64,000 nucleotides of DNA. Source: Williamsia phyllosphaerae (GTDB taxonomy: Bacteria; Actinomycetota; Actinomycetes; Mycobacteriales; Mycobacteriaceae). Location of the stretch: positions 124,001-188,000 of the forward strand of contig NZ_BMCS01000003.1 in assembly GCF_014635305.1 (NCBI RefSeq). Reading direction: 5' to 3'. The notes under the pieces were generated by a model. The model did not search any database. It was given only the letters and a program-made list of their open reading frames with translations, and was not told the origin of the DNA. Both the position numbers and the translations under genes were made by a program. This document shows positions 47,756-58,355 of the stretch, piece by piece; within the stretch, counting starts at the first letter, position 1; each line of letters opens with the position of its first letter.

Positions 47756-49857
47756 CCATCACCGATTCCCCGACGCCGGAGACGGCGGTGTCGTCGGCCC
47801 CGTCCGACGACATGGCGGGCAGCGGGGCGTTCTCGCCCACCCAACTCGTCCGGGCCGTCCCGGACGCGCTGCGCAAGTTCACCCCGCGCGACCAGGCCCG
47901 CAACCCGGTCATGTTCGTGGTCTACCTGGGGGCGATCGTCACCACCGTGCTGGCCGTCGCGGAACCGTCCTGGTTCTCGTGGGCCATCGCGTTCTGGCTC
48001 TGGTTCACCTCGCTGTTCGCCAACCTCGCCGAGGCCGTCGCCGAGGGGCGCGGCAAGGCGCAGGCGGCGAGCCTGCGGAAGGTCAAGCAGGACACGACCG
48101 CCCGGCGGCTCGGTGCCGACGACGAGATCACCGAGATCTCCGGGGCGGACCTGGTGATCGGCGACCGCATCGTGGTCGAGGCCGGTGAGGTGATCGCCGG
48201 CGACGGCGACGTCGTCGAGGGGATCGCGACGGTGGACGAGTCGGCGATCACCGGCGAATCCGCACCGGTGATCCGTGAGTCCGGCGGCGACCGGTGCGCG
48301 GTGACCGGTGGGACCGTGGTGCTCTCGGACCGGATCGTCGTGAAGATCACCACCTCACCGGGGGAGTCCTTCGTCGACCGGATGATCGCACTCGTCGAGG
48401 GCGCGTCGCGCAAGAAGACACCCAACGAGATCGCCCTGGACATCCTGCTGGCGAGCCTCACGGTCATCTTCCTGCTGGCGGTGGTCGCCGTCGGACCGTT
48501 GCAGCAGTACGCCGGTTCGACACCGGATCCGGTGAAGTTGATCGCGCTCCTGGTGTGTCTGATCCCGACCACGATCGGCGCCCTGCTGTCGTCCATCGGC
48601 ATCGCGGGCATGGACCGGTTGGTGCAACGCAACGTGCTCGCGATGTCGGGTCGTGCCGTGGAGGCGGCCGGCGACATCGACACCCTGCTGATGGACAAGA
48701 CCGGGACGATCACGTTCGGCAACCGGCGGGCCACCGCGCTGGTCCACGCCCCGGGTGTGTCCGTCGACGAGATCGCCGCCGCGGCATGCCGATCCAGCCT
48801 GGGTGACGACACCCCCGAGGGGCGCAGCATCATCGACCTGTGTCGTGAGCGCTATGGCGTCGACGTCGAGTCCGTGCGACCCGCGCCGGGCTCGGCGACC
48901 ATCGTGCCGTTCACCGCACAGACCCGCATGAGCGGTCTCGACATCCCCGAGGAGGGCGACCTCGCCATCCGCAAGGGGGCCGCCGACGCCGCGATCCGGT
49001 GGGCCCGCGAGGGCGGCACCGCCGTCGACGACGCGGTGACCGCAGCGGTGGACGAGATCGCCGCCGGCGGCGGGACCCCGCTGGTCGTGGCCGACCGCCT
49101 CGGTGACGCGCCGGTACGCATCCTGGGTGTCATCGCGCTGTCCGACGTCGTCAAACCCGGTATCGCCGAACGCTTCGCGCAACTGCGGGCGATGGGCATC
49201 CGGACGGTGATGGTCACCGGTGACAACCCGAGGACCGCGGCTGCCATCGCCGCCGAGGCCGGCGTCGACGACTTCATCTCCGAGGCCACCCCCGAGGACA
49301 AGCTCGCGCTGATCAAGACCGAGCAGTCCGGTGGGCGCCTCGTGGCCATGACCGGCGACGGCACCAACGACGCCCCCGCGCTCGCGCAGGCGGATGTGGG
49401 GTTGGCGATGAACACCGGCACGTCGGCGGCCAAGGAGGCGGGCAACATGGTCGACCTCGACTCCGACCCGACCAAGTTGATCGACGTCGTCGCGATCGGC
49501 AAGCAGCTGTTGATCACGCGTGGTGCGTTGACGACCTTCTCGCTGGCCAACGATCTCGCCAAGTACTTCGCGATCCTGCCCGCACTGTTCAGCGGCATCT
49601 ATCCGCAGCTCGACGACCTCAACGTGATGCGTCTGCACTCGGCGGCCTCGGCCATCACCTCGGCCGTCATCTTCAACGCGCTGATCATCATCGCGCTGAT
49701 CCCGCTGTCGTTGAAGGGCGTCCGCTACCGACCGAGTTCGGCGTCGAAGCTGCTGGGCCGCAACCTCGCGGTCTACGGCCTCGGCGGGGTCGTGTCCCCG
49801 TTCGTCGGCATCTGGCTCATCGACCTCGTCGTCCGTTTTCTCCCGGGAATGGGGTAG
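47752..49857 (+). CDS. kdpB: Potassium-transporting P-type ATPase, subunit B
   Basis: The 701-residue P-type ATPase has a phosphorylation site [10 protein letters not shown] at about residue 315, TGES in the actuator domain, [10 protein letters not shown] in the hinge, and seven or so membrane helices. The N-terminal 45 residues are longer and more polar than in E. coli. The ATG overlaps the kdpA stop. It hydrolyses ATP to drive uptake through KdpA when external potassium is scarce. Confidence 0.97.
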   Translation: MTITDSPTPETAVSSAPSDDMAGSGAFSPTQLVRAVPDALRKFTPRDQARNPVMFVVYLGAIVTTVLAVAEPSWFSWAIAFWLWFTSLFANLAEAVAEGRGKAQAASLRKVKQDTTARRLGADDEITEISGADLVIGDRIVVEAGEVIAGDGDVVEGIATVDESAITGESAPVIRESGGDRCAVTGGTVVLSDRIVVKITTSPGESFVDRMIALVEGASRKKTPNEIALDILLASLTVIFLLAVVAVGPLQQYAGSTPDPVKLIALLVCLIPTTIGALLSSIGIAGMDRLVQRNVLAMSGRAVEAAGDIDTLLMDKTGTITFGNRRATALVHAPGVSVDEIAAAACRSSLGDDTPEGRSIIDLCRERYGVDVESVRPAPGSATIVPFTAQTRMSGLDIPEEGDLAIRKGAADAAIRWAREGGTAVDDAVTAAVDEIAAGGGTPLVVADRLGDAPVRILGVIALSDVVKPGIAERFAQLRAMGIRTVMVTGDNPRTAAAIAAEAGVDDFISEATPEDKLALIKTEQSGGRLVAMTGDGTNDAPALAQADVGLAMNTGTSAAKEAGNMVDLDSDPTKLIDVVAIGKQLLITRGALTTFSLANDLAKYFAILPALFSGIYPQLDDLNVMRLHSAASAITSAVIFNALIIIALIPLSLKGVRYRPSSASKLLGRNLAVYGLGGVVSPFVGIWLIDLVVRFLPGMG

Positions 49858-49860
49858 CAC

Positions 49861-50487
49861 GTGCTCATCATCAAACAGGTTCTGCGACAGTCGATCGTCG
49901 GTCTCGCCGTGCTCGTGGGACTCACCGTCGTGCTCGGTGCGGCCTATCCCGCGGCGGTGTGGGGCATCTCCCGGATCGGCAGTGCGTCGGCCGAGGGATC
50001 GACGGTCACCGACGCCCGCGGGTGCGTCGTCGGTTCGTCGTTGCTCGGCGTCGACCTCACGGCGCCGGCGGGACGCCCGGACCCCTACCTGCACTCACGG
50101 GTGGTCGGATCGGCCGATGACCCGTTCGCCCCGGGTGACCCGTCGGCGTCCGCGGCGAGCCAGCAGGGACCCAACAGTGAACTCCTCGCGAAGAACATCG
50201 ACGCCCGGCGCGATGCCATCGCCGTCCGTGAGGGCGTCGCCCCCTCCGCGGTCCCGGTCGACGCGGTGACGGGGTCGGGTTCCGGTGTCGACCCGGACAT
50301 CAGCGAGGCCTATGCGGCACTGCAGGTCCCGCGGTTGGCGCGGGTCAACGGCCGGTCGGTCGCCGACGTCGAGGCCATCGTCGCGCGGCACACCTCCGAT
50401 CGGCAGTTGGGGTTCCTCGGGCAGGCGCGGGTCAACGTCCTCGAGGTCAACATCGACCTCGGCCTGCTGGCACCGAGGTGCGGGTAG
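49861..50487 (+). CDS. kdpC: Potassium-transporting ATPase, subunit C
   Basis: The 208-residue subunit has one N-terminal membrane helix (about residues 10-30) and an extracytoplasmic domain with the family blocks GSSLLGVD, YLHSRV, SGSGVDPDIS and LGFLGQARVNVLEVN. The GTG start lies 3 bases after kdpB. It helps KdpA bind potassium. Confidence 0.96.
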   Translation: MLIIKQVLRQSIVGLAVLVGLTVVLGAAYPAAVWGISRIGSASAEGSTVTDARGCVVGSSLLGVDLTAPAGRPDPYLHSRVVGSADDPFAPGDPSASAASQQGPNSELLAKNIDARRDAIAVREGVAPSAVPVDAVTGSGSGVDPDISEAYAALQVPRLARVNGRSVADVEAIVARHTSDRQLGFLGQARVNVLEVNIDLGLLAPRCG

Positions 50488-50517
50488 CGGGTCGTCGTGG
50501 GGCAGGAGAAAGATCAG

Positions 50518-53121
50518 GTGGTGTCCACCCGATCAACAGATCCGTCGCCACCGGCGGCACGCGGCGCCGGTGAGCCGGCCGAGAAGCGCGGGACGTTGCA
50601 GATATTCCTCGGCTGCGCGCCCGGCGTGGGCAAGACCTACGAGATGCTGGCGCAGGCGGCCACGCTGGCGGTCGAGGGCGCCGACGTCGTCGCGGCGATC
50701 GTCGAGACCCACGGTCGTAGCGGTACCGCCCGGATGCTCGAGGGCATCGAGACCGTCCCGACCACCCCGGTGCACTACCGCGGCACCGTGCTCGACGAAC
50801 TCGATCTGCCCGCGGTCCTCGAGCGGGCGCCCGACGTCGTGCTCGTCGACGAACTCGCGCATTCCAACGCCCCCGGCGGCGCCAACGCCAAGCGCTGGGA
50901 GGACATCCGCGACATCCTCGACGCGGGGATCGACGTGCTGTCGACGGTCAACATCCAGCATCTCGAGAGTCTGAACGACGTCGTCGCCCAGATCACCGGG
51001 GTGACGCAACGCGAGACCGTTCCCGACGACGTGGTCCGGGCCGCCGATCAGGTCGAACTGGTCGACATCGCGCCCGAGGCGCTGCGCCGGCGTCTGTCGG
51101 CGGGCAAGGTCTACCCCGGCGAACGCATCCAGGGCGCACTGGTCAACTACTTCCGGCAGGGCAACCTGACGGCGCTGCGCGAACTCGCCCTGCTGTGGCT
51201 CGCCGACCGCGTCGACGACTCGCTCGCCGACTACCGCGCCGAGCACGCCATCACCGACACCTGGGAGACCCGCGAACGGGTGGTCGTGGCCGTCACCGGT
51301 GGGCCGGAGTCGGCGACCCTGCTGCGGCGGGCCAGCCGCATCGCCTCACGGTCGAGCGCGGAGCTGATCGCGGTGCACGTCATCCGCGGCGACGGCCTGC
51401 TCGACCGGTTGTCCGGCGAGCTCCCGTCGCTGTCGGATCTCGCCGCCGGGTTCAACGCCCGGATCCACACCGTGGTCGGCGACTCGATCCCGGAGACCCT
51501 CCTGGACTTCGCCCGGGGAGTGAACGCCACCCAGCTCGTGATGGGGACGTCGCGACGATCGCGGTGGCAGCGCCTCGTCGACGAGGGGACCGGTGCGGGC
51601 GTGGTGCGGATGTCGGGGAAGATCGACGTCCACATGGTGACCCACGATCAGGAGCGGCAACGCAACCCGCTCGACATCCGAGAGACCCGCTTCCACCGCC
51701 CCCTGAGCTGGATGCTGGCGGTGGTGGTGCCGTGCGCGGCCGCCGCGGCGCTGTTCGGGCTCGACCGGTGGCTCGGCTTCGCCAGCGAGACCGCCGTGTT
51801 CTTCGTCGTCGTGCTCGCCATCTCGATGCTCGGCGGTGTCGGGCCCGCGGCGCTGACGGCGATCGCGTCGGGGCTGCTGCTCAACTTCTTCTTCACCGAT
51901 CCGCGCTACACGTTCACCATCGACAGCGTCGAGAACCTCTCCACCATCGTGGTGATGTTGCTGATCGCCATCGCGGTCGCCGCACTCGTCGATTCCGCGA
52001 CGGTGCGTCGACGTGAGGCCACCCGTGCGGCGGGGGAGGCCGAACTGCTCGCCACGTTCGCGGGCGCGGTGCTCAGCGGACAGAGCCTCGACAAGCTGTT
52101 GGAGTTGGTCCGCGAGACCTTCGACCAGCAGTCGGTGTCGGTCGTGCGGATCGACGACGGGTCGTCGGTGCCGGTGGTCGAGAACGCCGTCGGCGTCGAC
52201 CCCGCCACGACACCGTCCGAGGCCGACACGGTCTGCACGGTGCCGTCCGGCCCCTTCGTCCTGCTGCTGCGGGGGCCCGCGGTCGGTGGACGGGATCGTC
52301 GCGTGCTGACCGCTGTGGCCTCGCAGGCCGCCGGCGTCGTCGAACGCAGGCGCCTCGCCGAGGAGGCCTCGAGTGCCAAGGCCCTGGCCGAGACCGACCG
52401 GCTGCGTCGCGCACTGTTGTCGGCGGTGAGCCACGACCTGCGGACCCCGCTCGCCGCGGTGAAGGCGGCCGCCTCGAGCCTGCGCAGCACCGACGTCTCG
52501 TTCTCCGCCGAGGACACCGCGGAACTGCTCGCCACGATCGAGGAGTCGACCGACCACCTGTCGGCGCTGGTCGGCAACCTGTTGGACTCCTCGCGGCTGG
52601 CCGCCGGGGTGGTGCGTCCGCAGATGCGGACGGTCTACCTCGCCGAGGTCGTCGGTCGAGTCCTGGTCGGGATGTCGACGTATGACATCCGCCAGGTCAA
52701 CCGCGTCGAGATCGGCGTCCGCGACATCGCCGTACACGCCGATTCTGTTCTGCTCGAACGCGTCCTGGCCAACCTCATCGACAACGGTCTGCGCCACGGC
52801 GGCGACGGGCCGGTGCAGGTGACCGCGGAGATCACCGCCGCCGACCCCCGGCGCGTCCTGATCGGGGTCGTCGACCACGGCGAGGGGATCCGACCGCACG
52901 ACCGTGAACAGATCTTCGCGGCCTTCCACCGGCTCGGTGATCAGAACACGAGTTCCGGTGTCGGGCTGGGACTGTCGGTGGCCCAAGGGTTCACCGAGGC
53001 CATGGGGGGAGCGCTCGACGCGCACGACACCCCCGGCGGCGGGTTGACCCTGGTGGTCGACCTCCCCGCCGACCCCGATCCCATCGAAGGAGCCGACGGT
53101 GTCGCAACCACAGACCGATGA
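50518..53121 (+). CDS. kdpD: Osmosensitive potassium-channel sensor histidine kinase KdpD
   Basis: The roughly 867-residue sensor kinase has an N-terminal KdpD domain with GCAPGVGKTYEML (about 31-43), a universal-stress-type domain (about 240-360), four close membrane helices (about 385-490) and a GAF-like region. The kinase core has SHDLRTP (phosphorylated His near 638) and ATP-site blocks NLIDNGLRHG and GVGLGLSV. GTG 50518 is preferred to GTG 50497 because AGGAGAA at 50504-50510 is correctly spaced for it; GTG 50521 is also possible. Its 3' end overlaps kdpE by 23 bases. Confidence 0.95.
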   Translation: MVSTRSTDPSPPAARGAGEPAEKRGTLQIFLGCAPGVGKTYEMLAQAATLAVEGADVVAAIVETHGRSGTARMLEGIETVPTTPVHYRGTVLDELDLPAVLERAPDVVLVDELAHSNAPGGANAKRWEDIRDILDAGIDVLSTVNIQHLESLNDVVAQITGVTQRETVPDDVVRAADQVELVDIAPEALRRRLSAGKVYPGERIQGALVNYFRQGNLTALRELALLWLADRVDDSLADYRAEHAITDTWETRERVVVAVTGGPESATLLRRASRIASRSSAELIAVHVIRGDGLLDRLSGELPSLSDLAAGFNARIHTVVGDSIPETLLDFARGVNATQLVMGTSRRSRWQRLVDEGTGAGVVRMSGKIDVHMVTHDQERQRNPLDIRETRFHRPLSWMLAVVVPCAAAAALFGLDRWLGFASETAVFFVVVLAISMLGGVGPAALTAIASGLLLNFFFTDPRYTFTIDSVENLSTIVVMLLIAIAVAALVDSATVRRREATRAAGEAELLATFAGAVLSGQSLDKLLELVRETFDQQSVSVVRIDDGSSVPVVENAVGVDPATTPSEADTVCTVPSGPFVLLLRGPAVGGRDRRVLTAVASQAAGVVERRRLAEEASSAKALAETDRLRRALLSAVSHDLRTPLAAVKAAASSLRSTDVSFSAEDTAELLATIEESTDHLSALVGNLLDSSRLAAGVVRPQMRTVYLAEVVGRVLVGMSTYDIRQVNRVEIGVRDIAVHADSVLLERVLANLIDNGLRHGGDGPVQVTAEITAADPRRVLIGVVDHGEGIRPHDREQIFAAFHRLGDQNTSSGVGLGLSVAQGFTEAMGGALDAHDTPGGGLTLVVDLPADPDPIEGADGVATTDR

Positions 53122-53806
53122 GCACGTGCGGGTTCTCGTCGTCGACGACGAACCGCAGATCCTGCGCGCGCTGCGGATCAATCTCAAGGCCCGCGGTTTC
53201 GAGGTGACCACCGCATCGACCGGCGCGGGTGCGCTACGCGCCGCCGCCCAGACCAACCCGCAGGTCGTCGTCCTCGATCTCGGGTTGCCCGACATCGACG
53301 GGTTCGAGGTGCTCTCCGGCCTGCGCGGGTGGACCACCGTGCCGGTGATCGTGCTGTCGGCCCGCACCGACGCAGCCGACAAGGTGCAGGCCCTCGACGC
53401 CGGTGCCGATGACTACGTCACCAAACCCTTTGGCATGGAGGAACTCCTGGCGCGACTGCGGGCGGCGGTGCGTCGCGCGAGTGCGCCGACGCCGGGCCTG
53501 GAGGAGCCTGTCGTCGACGCGGGGTCGTTCGTGGTCGACCTGCGGGCCAAGCGCGTGCGGCGCGACGGTACCGACGTCCACCTCACCCCGACCGAGTGGG
53601 GAGTGCTGGAGATGCTGGTCCGCAACGAGGGCAAGCTCGTCGGGCAGCGCGAGCTCCTGCACGAGGTGTGGGGACCGTCCTACGACTCGCAGACCCATTA
53701 TCTGCGTGTCTATCTCGCCGGACTGCGCCGCAAGCTGGAGTCCGATCCCGCCCACCCGACGCACCTGCTCACCGAGGCGGGCATGGGATACCGCTTCGTC
53801 CGCTGA
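53099..53806 (+). CDS. kdpE: KdpE response regulator
   Basis: The 235-residue OmpR-type regulator activates kdp transcription once phosphorylated by KdpD. The receiver domain has VVDDEP near the N-terminus, the phospho-acceptor Asp in VVLDLGLPDIDG (about 60), and KPF. The C-terminal winged helix contains HLTPTEWGVLEML and THYLRVYLAGLRRKLE. The GTG lies within kdpD and follows GAAGGAG. Operators could be the palindromes before the operon. Confidence 0.97.
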   Translation: MSQPQTDEHVRVLVVDDEPQILRALRINLKARGFEVTTASTGAGALRAAAQTNPQVVVLDLGLPDIDGFEVLSGLRGWTTVPVIVLSARTDAADKVQALDAGADDYVTKPFGMEELLARLRAAVRRASAPTPGLEEPVVDAGSFVVDLRAKRVRRDGTDVHLTPTEWGVLEMLVRNEGKLVGQRELLHEVWGPSYDSQTHYLRVYLAGLRRKLESDPAHPTHLLTEAGMGYRFVR

Positions 53807-53852
53807 GCGGTACGACGGAATGCGGTCACCGGCCGCGGTGTTCAATCGTCGT

Positions 53853-54341
53853 ATGACGACGAGCCCAGACAGCACCGACCCGACTGCTCCGGACACCGCC
53901 GGGGCGACGCGGCTGTGGGTCGAGCGCACCGGCACCCGCCGATACATCGGGCGGAGCTCCCGCGGCGCGGAGGTGCTCGTGGGTTCGGAGGGCGTCGAGG
54001 GGGTCTTCACCCCCGGCGAGCTGCTGAAGATCGCGCTCGGTGCGTGCACGGGCATGAGTTCCGACGCCCCCCTGTCGCGCCGCCTCGGCGACGACTACGA
54101 CGCGACGGTGCGCGTCAGCGGAGCCGCGGACCGCGACAACGAGGTCTACCCCCGTCTCGAGGAGGTCCTCGAACTCGATCTGTCCGCTCTCGACGCCGAC
54201 ACCGCCAAGCGATTGCTGGTGGTGGTCGAACGCGCCGTCGACGCGGCCTGCACGGTGGGTCGCACCCTCAAGGCGGGCACCGAGGTCGGCCTCACGATCG
54301 AGCCCGGCTCCTCCGGCATGATCCGGAGGGTCGCCGAGTGA
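53853..54341 (+). CDS. OsmC-family protein
   Basis: The 162-residue protein belongs to the OsmC/Ohr group, which contains peroxide-reducing enzymes. A Cys lies in LGACTGMSSD (about 70) and another in AACTVGRTL (about 133), the usual two-Cys pattern. A 25-residue polar N-terminus precedes the core. In M. tuberculosis the equivalent gene (Rv2923c) also lies between mutM and the acylphosphatase. ATG 53853 is chosen; the upstream frame is part of kdpE in another phase. Confidence 0.88.
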   Translation: MTTSPDSTDPTAPDTAGATRLWVERTGTRRYIGRSSRGAEVLVGSEGVEGVFTPGELLKIALGACTGMSSDAPLSRRLGDDYDATVRVSGAADRDNEVYPRLEEVLELDLSALDADTAKRLLVVVERAVDAACTVGRTLKAGTEVGLTIEPGSSGMIRRVAE

Positions 54342-54385
54342 GAATCGAGCGGAGCGAGGATCGGAGCGAGAGCGGGCCCTCCGGC

Positions 54386-54655
54386 ATGTCACGCTTGACG
54401 GCCTGGGTGCACGGACACGTCCAAGGCGTCGGCTTCCGGTGGTGGACGCGATCGCGAGCGCTCGAACTCGGACTGGTCGGCTACGCCGCGAACCAGGCGG
54501 ACGGACGCGTCCTGGTCGTCGCCGAGGGGACCGAGACGAACGTGCACCGCCTGCTCGACCTGCTGCGCTCTGACACCACACCGGGCACGGTCGACCTCGT
54601 GGTCGAGGAGTTCGGCGCGCCCGTGGGCGACCTGACGGGGTTTGCGGAACGCTGA
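54386..54655 (+). CDS. acyP: Acylphosphatase
   Basis: The 89-residue enzyme hydrolyses acyl phosphates. The phosphate loop [11 protein letters not shown] holds the catalytic Arg (about residue 17), and the Asn of [10 protein letters not shown] is the second catalytic residue. An in-frame GTG at 54338 overlaps the osmC stop and would add 16 residues encoded by a CGGAGCGAG repeat; the shorter start gives the family length. Next is smc, as in mycobacteria. Confidence 0.92.
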   Translation: MSRLTAWVHGHVQGVGFRWWTRSRALELGLVGYAANQADGRVLVVAEGTETNVHRLLDLLRSDTTPGTVDLVVEEFGAPVGDLTGFAER

Positions 54656-54740
54656 GCGACACCGCGGTGAACACCGCGGCAACACCCGCGCGACCACGAG
54701 TGATGATGACCGTCGCACCACATGGGTAATCTCTACCGTC

Positions 54741-57700
54741 GTGCACCTCAAGAGCCTGACGCTGAAGGGATTCAAGTCCTTCGCGTCGGCCACCACCCTG
54801 AAGTTCGAACCGGGGATCACCTGTGTCGTCGGACCGAACGGTTCCGGCAAGTCCAACGTGGTGGACGCGCTGAGCTGGGTGATGGGTGAGCAGGGCGCCA
54901 AGGCGCTGCGCGGCGGCAAGATGGACGACGTCATCTTCGCAGGCACCTCCGGTCGCCCTCCGCTGGGTCGGGCCGAGGTCACGCTGACCATCGACAACGC
55001 CGACGGTGCGCTGCCCATCGACTACTCCGAGGTCTCGGTCACCCGCCGCATGTTCCGCGACGGCGCCGGCGAATACGAGATCAACGGCAGCTCGTGCCGC
55101 CTGATGGACGTGCAGGAACTGCTCAGCGACTCCGGTATCGGCCGAGAGATGCACGTCATCGTCGGCCAGGGACGTCTCTCGGCCATCCTCGAGTCCCGTC
55201 CCGAGGACCGCCGCGCGTTCATCGAGGAGGCCGCGGGCGTCCTCAAACACCGCAAACGCAAAGAAAAGGCGGTCCGCAAACTCGAGTCGATGCAGGCCAA
55301 CCTCGCCCGCCTCGGTGACCTCACCGACGAACTCCGCCGCCAGCTCAAACCCCTCGGACGGCAGGCCGAGGTCGCCCGCCGGGCGCAGACGGTCCAGGCC
55401 GACCTCCGCGACGCCCGCCTGCGCCTCGCCGCCGACGATCTCGTCACCCTGCGCAGCGCCATGGCCGATCAGAGCGCCGTCGAGGCCGCCATCCGTGAGC
55501 AGTCCGACCTCGTGGCCGCCGAGCTCGACACCGCGACCGCGGAGATGAACCGGCACGAGGCCGACGTCGCCGCGATCGTGCCCGCCGCCCAGTCCGCGGC
55601 CGCGTCCTGGTTCCGGCTGTCGGCGCTGGCCGAGCGCGTCGACGCCACCCGCCGGGTCGCCGCCGAACGCACCCGACACCTCTCGCAGCCGGTCGTCGGC
55701 GGGGACGGGCGCGACCCCGACGAGATGGAGATGCAGGCCGAGGCGGCCGCCGAACAGGAGGCCATGCTCGACGAGGCCGTCGTGACCGCCGACGCAGCCC
55801 TCGAGGCCACCCGCGGCGCGCTCGTGGGTGCCGAATCCGCCGCCGCCGCCGCGGAGAAGGCGCACATGGACGCCGTGCGTGCGGTGGCCGACCGACGTGA
55901 GGGCCTCGTCCGCCTCGAGGGTCAGGTCACCAATCTCACGACCCGCGCCGAGTCCACCGACGCCGAAGCCGCCCGCCTGTCGGCCGCGATCGCCGACGCC
56001 ACCCTGCGGGCCGAGGAGGCCCAGGCGGAGTTCGACGCCGTCTCGGCGACCGTCGCCGACCTCGACGCCGGCGAACTCGGCCTCGACGAACACCACGAGC
56101 GCAGCGTCACCGCGCTCAACCACGCCAACGAGCGGGTCGCCGAACTGCAGGCCGCCGAACGCACCGGTGAACAACGGGTCGCCTCGCTGACCGCGCGGAT
56201 CGAGGCACTCACGACGGGGCTGCACCGCAAGGACGGCGGCGCGTGGCTGCTGTCCAACGGTGTCGACGGACTGCTGGGCACGCTGGTCGATCTGCTGCGT
56301 GTCGACGCCGGATTCGAGGCCGCCATCGCCGCCGCGCTGGGGCCCGCCGTCGACGCGGTCGCCGCGAAGGACCTCTCGACCGCACGAACGGCGTTGTCGG
56401 CGTTGAAGTCCGCCGACGGCGGCCGCGCCGCACTGATGATCGGCGGTCTGACCGCACCCACCCCCGCCGATCGGGACACCCTGCCCCCCGGTGCGCGGTG
56501 GGCGTCGCAGGTCCTCTCGGCCCCCGACGACCTGCGTGGCGCGGTGTCGCTGCTGCTCGCCGAGACCGTCGTCGCCGACGACGAGAGGATCGCCGAGGCG
56601 GTCGCCCGCGAAGCCCGGGAACGAGGGCGTCGCCTCGACGTGGTCACCCTCGACGGCGATGTCCTGGGCCCGGGGTGGATCAGCGGTGGCTCCGATCGTC
56701 GTCCGTCGACCCTCGAGGTGCAGGCCGACATCGACTCGGCGAAAGCCGATCTGGTGATCGAGCAACACAAACGCGAACAGGTCGGGGCCGCGTTGTCGGG
56801 GGCGCTCGCCGAGCAGGAGAGCCGACGCCAGTCCGCCGACGACGCGCTGGCCGCCCTGCACGAGTCCGATGCCGCCGTCGGAGCGGTCTACGAACAGCTC
56901 GCCCGCCTCGGGCAGACCGCCCGCGCGGCCCACGACGAGGCGACGCGCCTCACCGGTCAACGCGCGGGAGTCGAAGCAGGGCGCGCGGCGACGCTCGCCG
57001 AGCTCCAGGAGATGGAGGACCGGCTGCGCGCGGCCCGCGCCCGGCCCGACGACTCCGACGACGGCGACGAGGGCGCCGACACCGAGCGCGTGGCCGCGGC
57101 CGCCGCGGTGTCGATGGCCCGCGCGGCCGAGACCGATGCGCGTCTGACCCTGCGGACCGCGGAGGAGCGCCTCGCGTCGGTCCGCGGGCGTGCCGACTCG
57201 CTGCGCCGTGCCGCGGCGGCGGAACGCGAATCCCGGGCCCGCGCCGAACGACAGAACCGCGCACGCGCCCACGCCGCCGAGGTCGCCCACGCGGTGGTCG
57301 CCGCGGCCGACGAGATCTCCGAACGGCTCGTCGACGCCGTCGCGCAGGCGCAGACCGCCCGCGACGAACTCGAGGCCGCACGCACGCACCGATCGGCCCA
57401 GCTCGACGCCGTCCGCAGACAGGTCGCCGAGCTGACCACGACGATGGCCCGCCTGCGTGACGAACTCCACCGCGACGAGGTCGCGGGGGCGCAGGCCGCT
57501 CTGCGGGTCGAGCAGCTCGAGGAGCAGATCTCGTCGACCTACGCGATCGGTCTGGAGGACCTGGTCACCGAATACGGTCCGGACGTCGAGATGCCGCCCA
57601 GCGACCTCGAGATGACCGAGTACCACCAGGCGGTCGAGCGTGGCGAGATCGTCGTCGCCCCCACACCTCTGCGCTACCACCGAGCCACGCAGGAGGCGCG

Positions 57701-58343
57701 CGCCAAGCGTGCGCAGCGCGACCTGAACACCCTGGGCAAGGTCAACCCCCTGGCCCTGGAGGAGTTCGCCGCTCTCGAGGAGCGCTACACCTTCCTGTCC
57801 ACCCAGCTCGAGGACGTCCGCAGCGCCCGTCGGGACCTGCTCGAGGTCGTCGAGGACGTCGACGCGAAGATCCTGCAGGTGTTCAGCGAGGCCTACGCCG
57901 ACGTCGAGCGTGAGTTCGCGGAGGTCTTCACGACCCTGTTCCCCGGCGGCGAGGGACGGCTGTTCCTGACCGACCCGGCCAACATGCTCACCACCGGCAT
58001 CGAGGTGGAGGCGCGGCCGCCGGGCAAGAAGGTCAAACGACTGTCGCTGCTCTCCGGAGGCGAGAAGTCGCTGACCGCGGTGGCGATGCTGGTCGCCATC
58101 TTCCGGGCCCGGCCGTCACCGTTCTACGTGATGGACGAGGTCGAGGCCGCGCTGGACGACACCAACCTGAGGCGCCTCATCCGGCTGTTCGAGCAGCTGC
58201 GGGAGCGGTCGCAGCTGATCGTCATCACCCACCAGAAGCCCACCATGGAGATCGCCGATGCTCTGTACGGCGTGAGCATGCAGGGAGACGGCATCACCAC
58301 GGTGATCTCGCAGCGGCTGCGAGGCGTCGACGTCACCTCCTGA
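54741..58343 (+). CDS. smc: Chromosome segregation ATPase Smc
   Basis: The 1200-residue condensin subunit has a Walker A motif GPNGSGKSN at about 32-40, a long coiled coil (about 165-500), a hinge with GALLDL-type glycine turns (about 500-650), the returning coiled coil to about 1010, the ABC signature LLSGGEKSL and the Walker [14 protein letters not shown]. The GTG at 54741 begins [14 protein letters not shown], the usual start. An [11 protein letters not shown] acidic interruption lies near residue 770 in the second coiled coil. ftsY follows after 12 bases. Confidence 0.97.
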   Translation: MHLKSLTLKGFKSFASATTLKFEPGITCVVGPNGSGKSNVVDALSWVMGEQGAKALRGGKMDDVIFAGTSGRPPLGRAEVTLTIDNADGALPIDYSEVSVTRRMFRDGAGEYEINGSSCRLMDVQELLSDSGIGREMHVIVGQGRLSAILESRPEDRRAFIEEAAGVLKHRKRKEKAVRKLESMQANLARLGDLTDELRRQLKPLGRQAEVARRAQTVQADLRDARLRLAADDLVTLRSAMADQSAVEAAIREQSDLVAAELDTATAEMNRHEADVAAIVPAAQSAAASWFRLSALAERVDATRRVAAERTRHLSQPVVGGDGRDPDEMEMQAEAAAEQEAMLDEAVVTADAALEATRGALVGAESAAAAAEKAHMDAVRAVADRREGLVRLEGQVTNLTTRAESTDAEAARLSAAIADATLRAEEAQAEFDAVSATVADLDAGELGLDEHHERSVTALNHANERVAELQAAERTGEQRVASLTARIEALTTGLHRKDGGAWLLSNGVDGLLGTLVDLLRVDAGFEAAIAAALGPAVDAVAAKDLSTARTALSALKSADGGRAALMIGGLTAPTPADRDTLPPGARWASQVLSAPDDLRGAVSLLLAETVVADDERIAEAVAREARERGRRLDVVTLDGDVLGPGWISGGSDRRPSTLEVQADIDSAKADLVIEQHKREQVGAALSGALAEQESRRQSADDALAALHESDAAVGAVYEQLARLGQTARAAHDEATRLTGQRAGVEAGRAATLAELQEMEDRLRAARARPDDSDDGDEGADTERVAAAAAVSMARAAETDARLTLRTAEERLASVRGRADSLRRAAAAERESRARAERQNRARAHAAEVAHAVVAAADEISERLVDAVAQAQTARDELEAARTHRSAQLDAVRRQVAELTTTMARLRDELHRDEVAGAQAALRVEQLEEQISSTYAIGLEDLVTEYGPDVEMPPSDLEMTEYHQAVERGEIVVAPTPLRYHRATQEARAKRAQRDLNTLGKVNPLALEEFAALEERYTFLSTQLEDVRSARRDLLEVVEDVDAKILQVFSEAYADVEREFAEVFTTLFPGGEGRLFLTDPANMLTTGIEVEARPPGKKVKRLSLLSGGEKSLTAVAMLVAIFRARPSPFYVMDEVEAALDDTNLRRLIRLFEQLRERSQLIVITHQKPTMEIADALYGVSMQGDGITTVISQRLRGVDVTS

Positions 58344-58355
58344 CAGACTGTTGGG

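Noticed and set aside
53826..57680. A 1284-residue open frame on the minus strand opposite smc
   Set aside because: It is a mirror of GC-rich codons in smc, osmC and acyP; it lacks family motifs, and smc on the other strand is complete.
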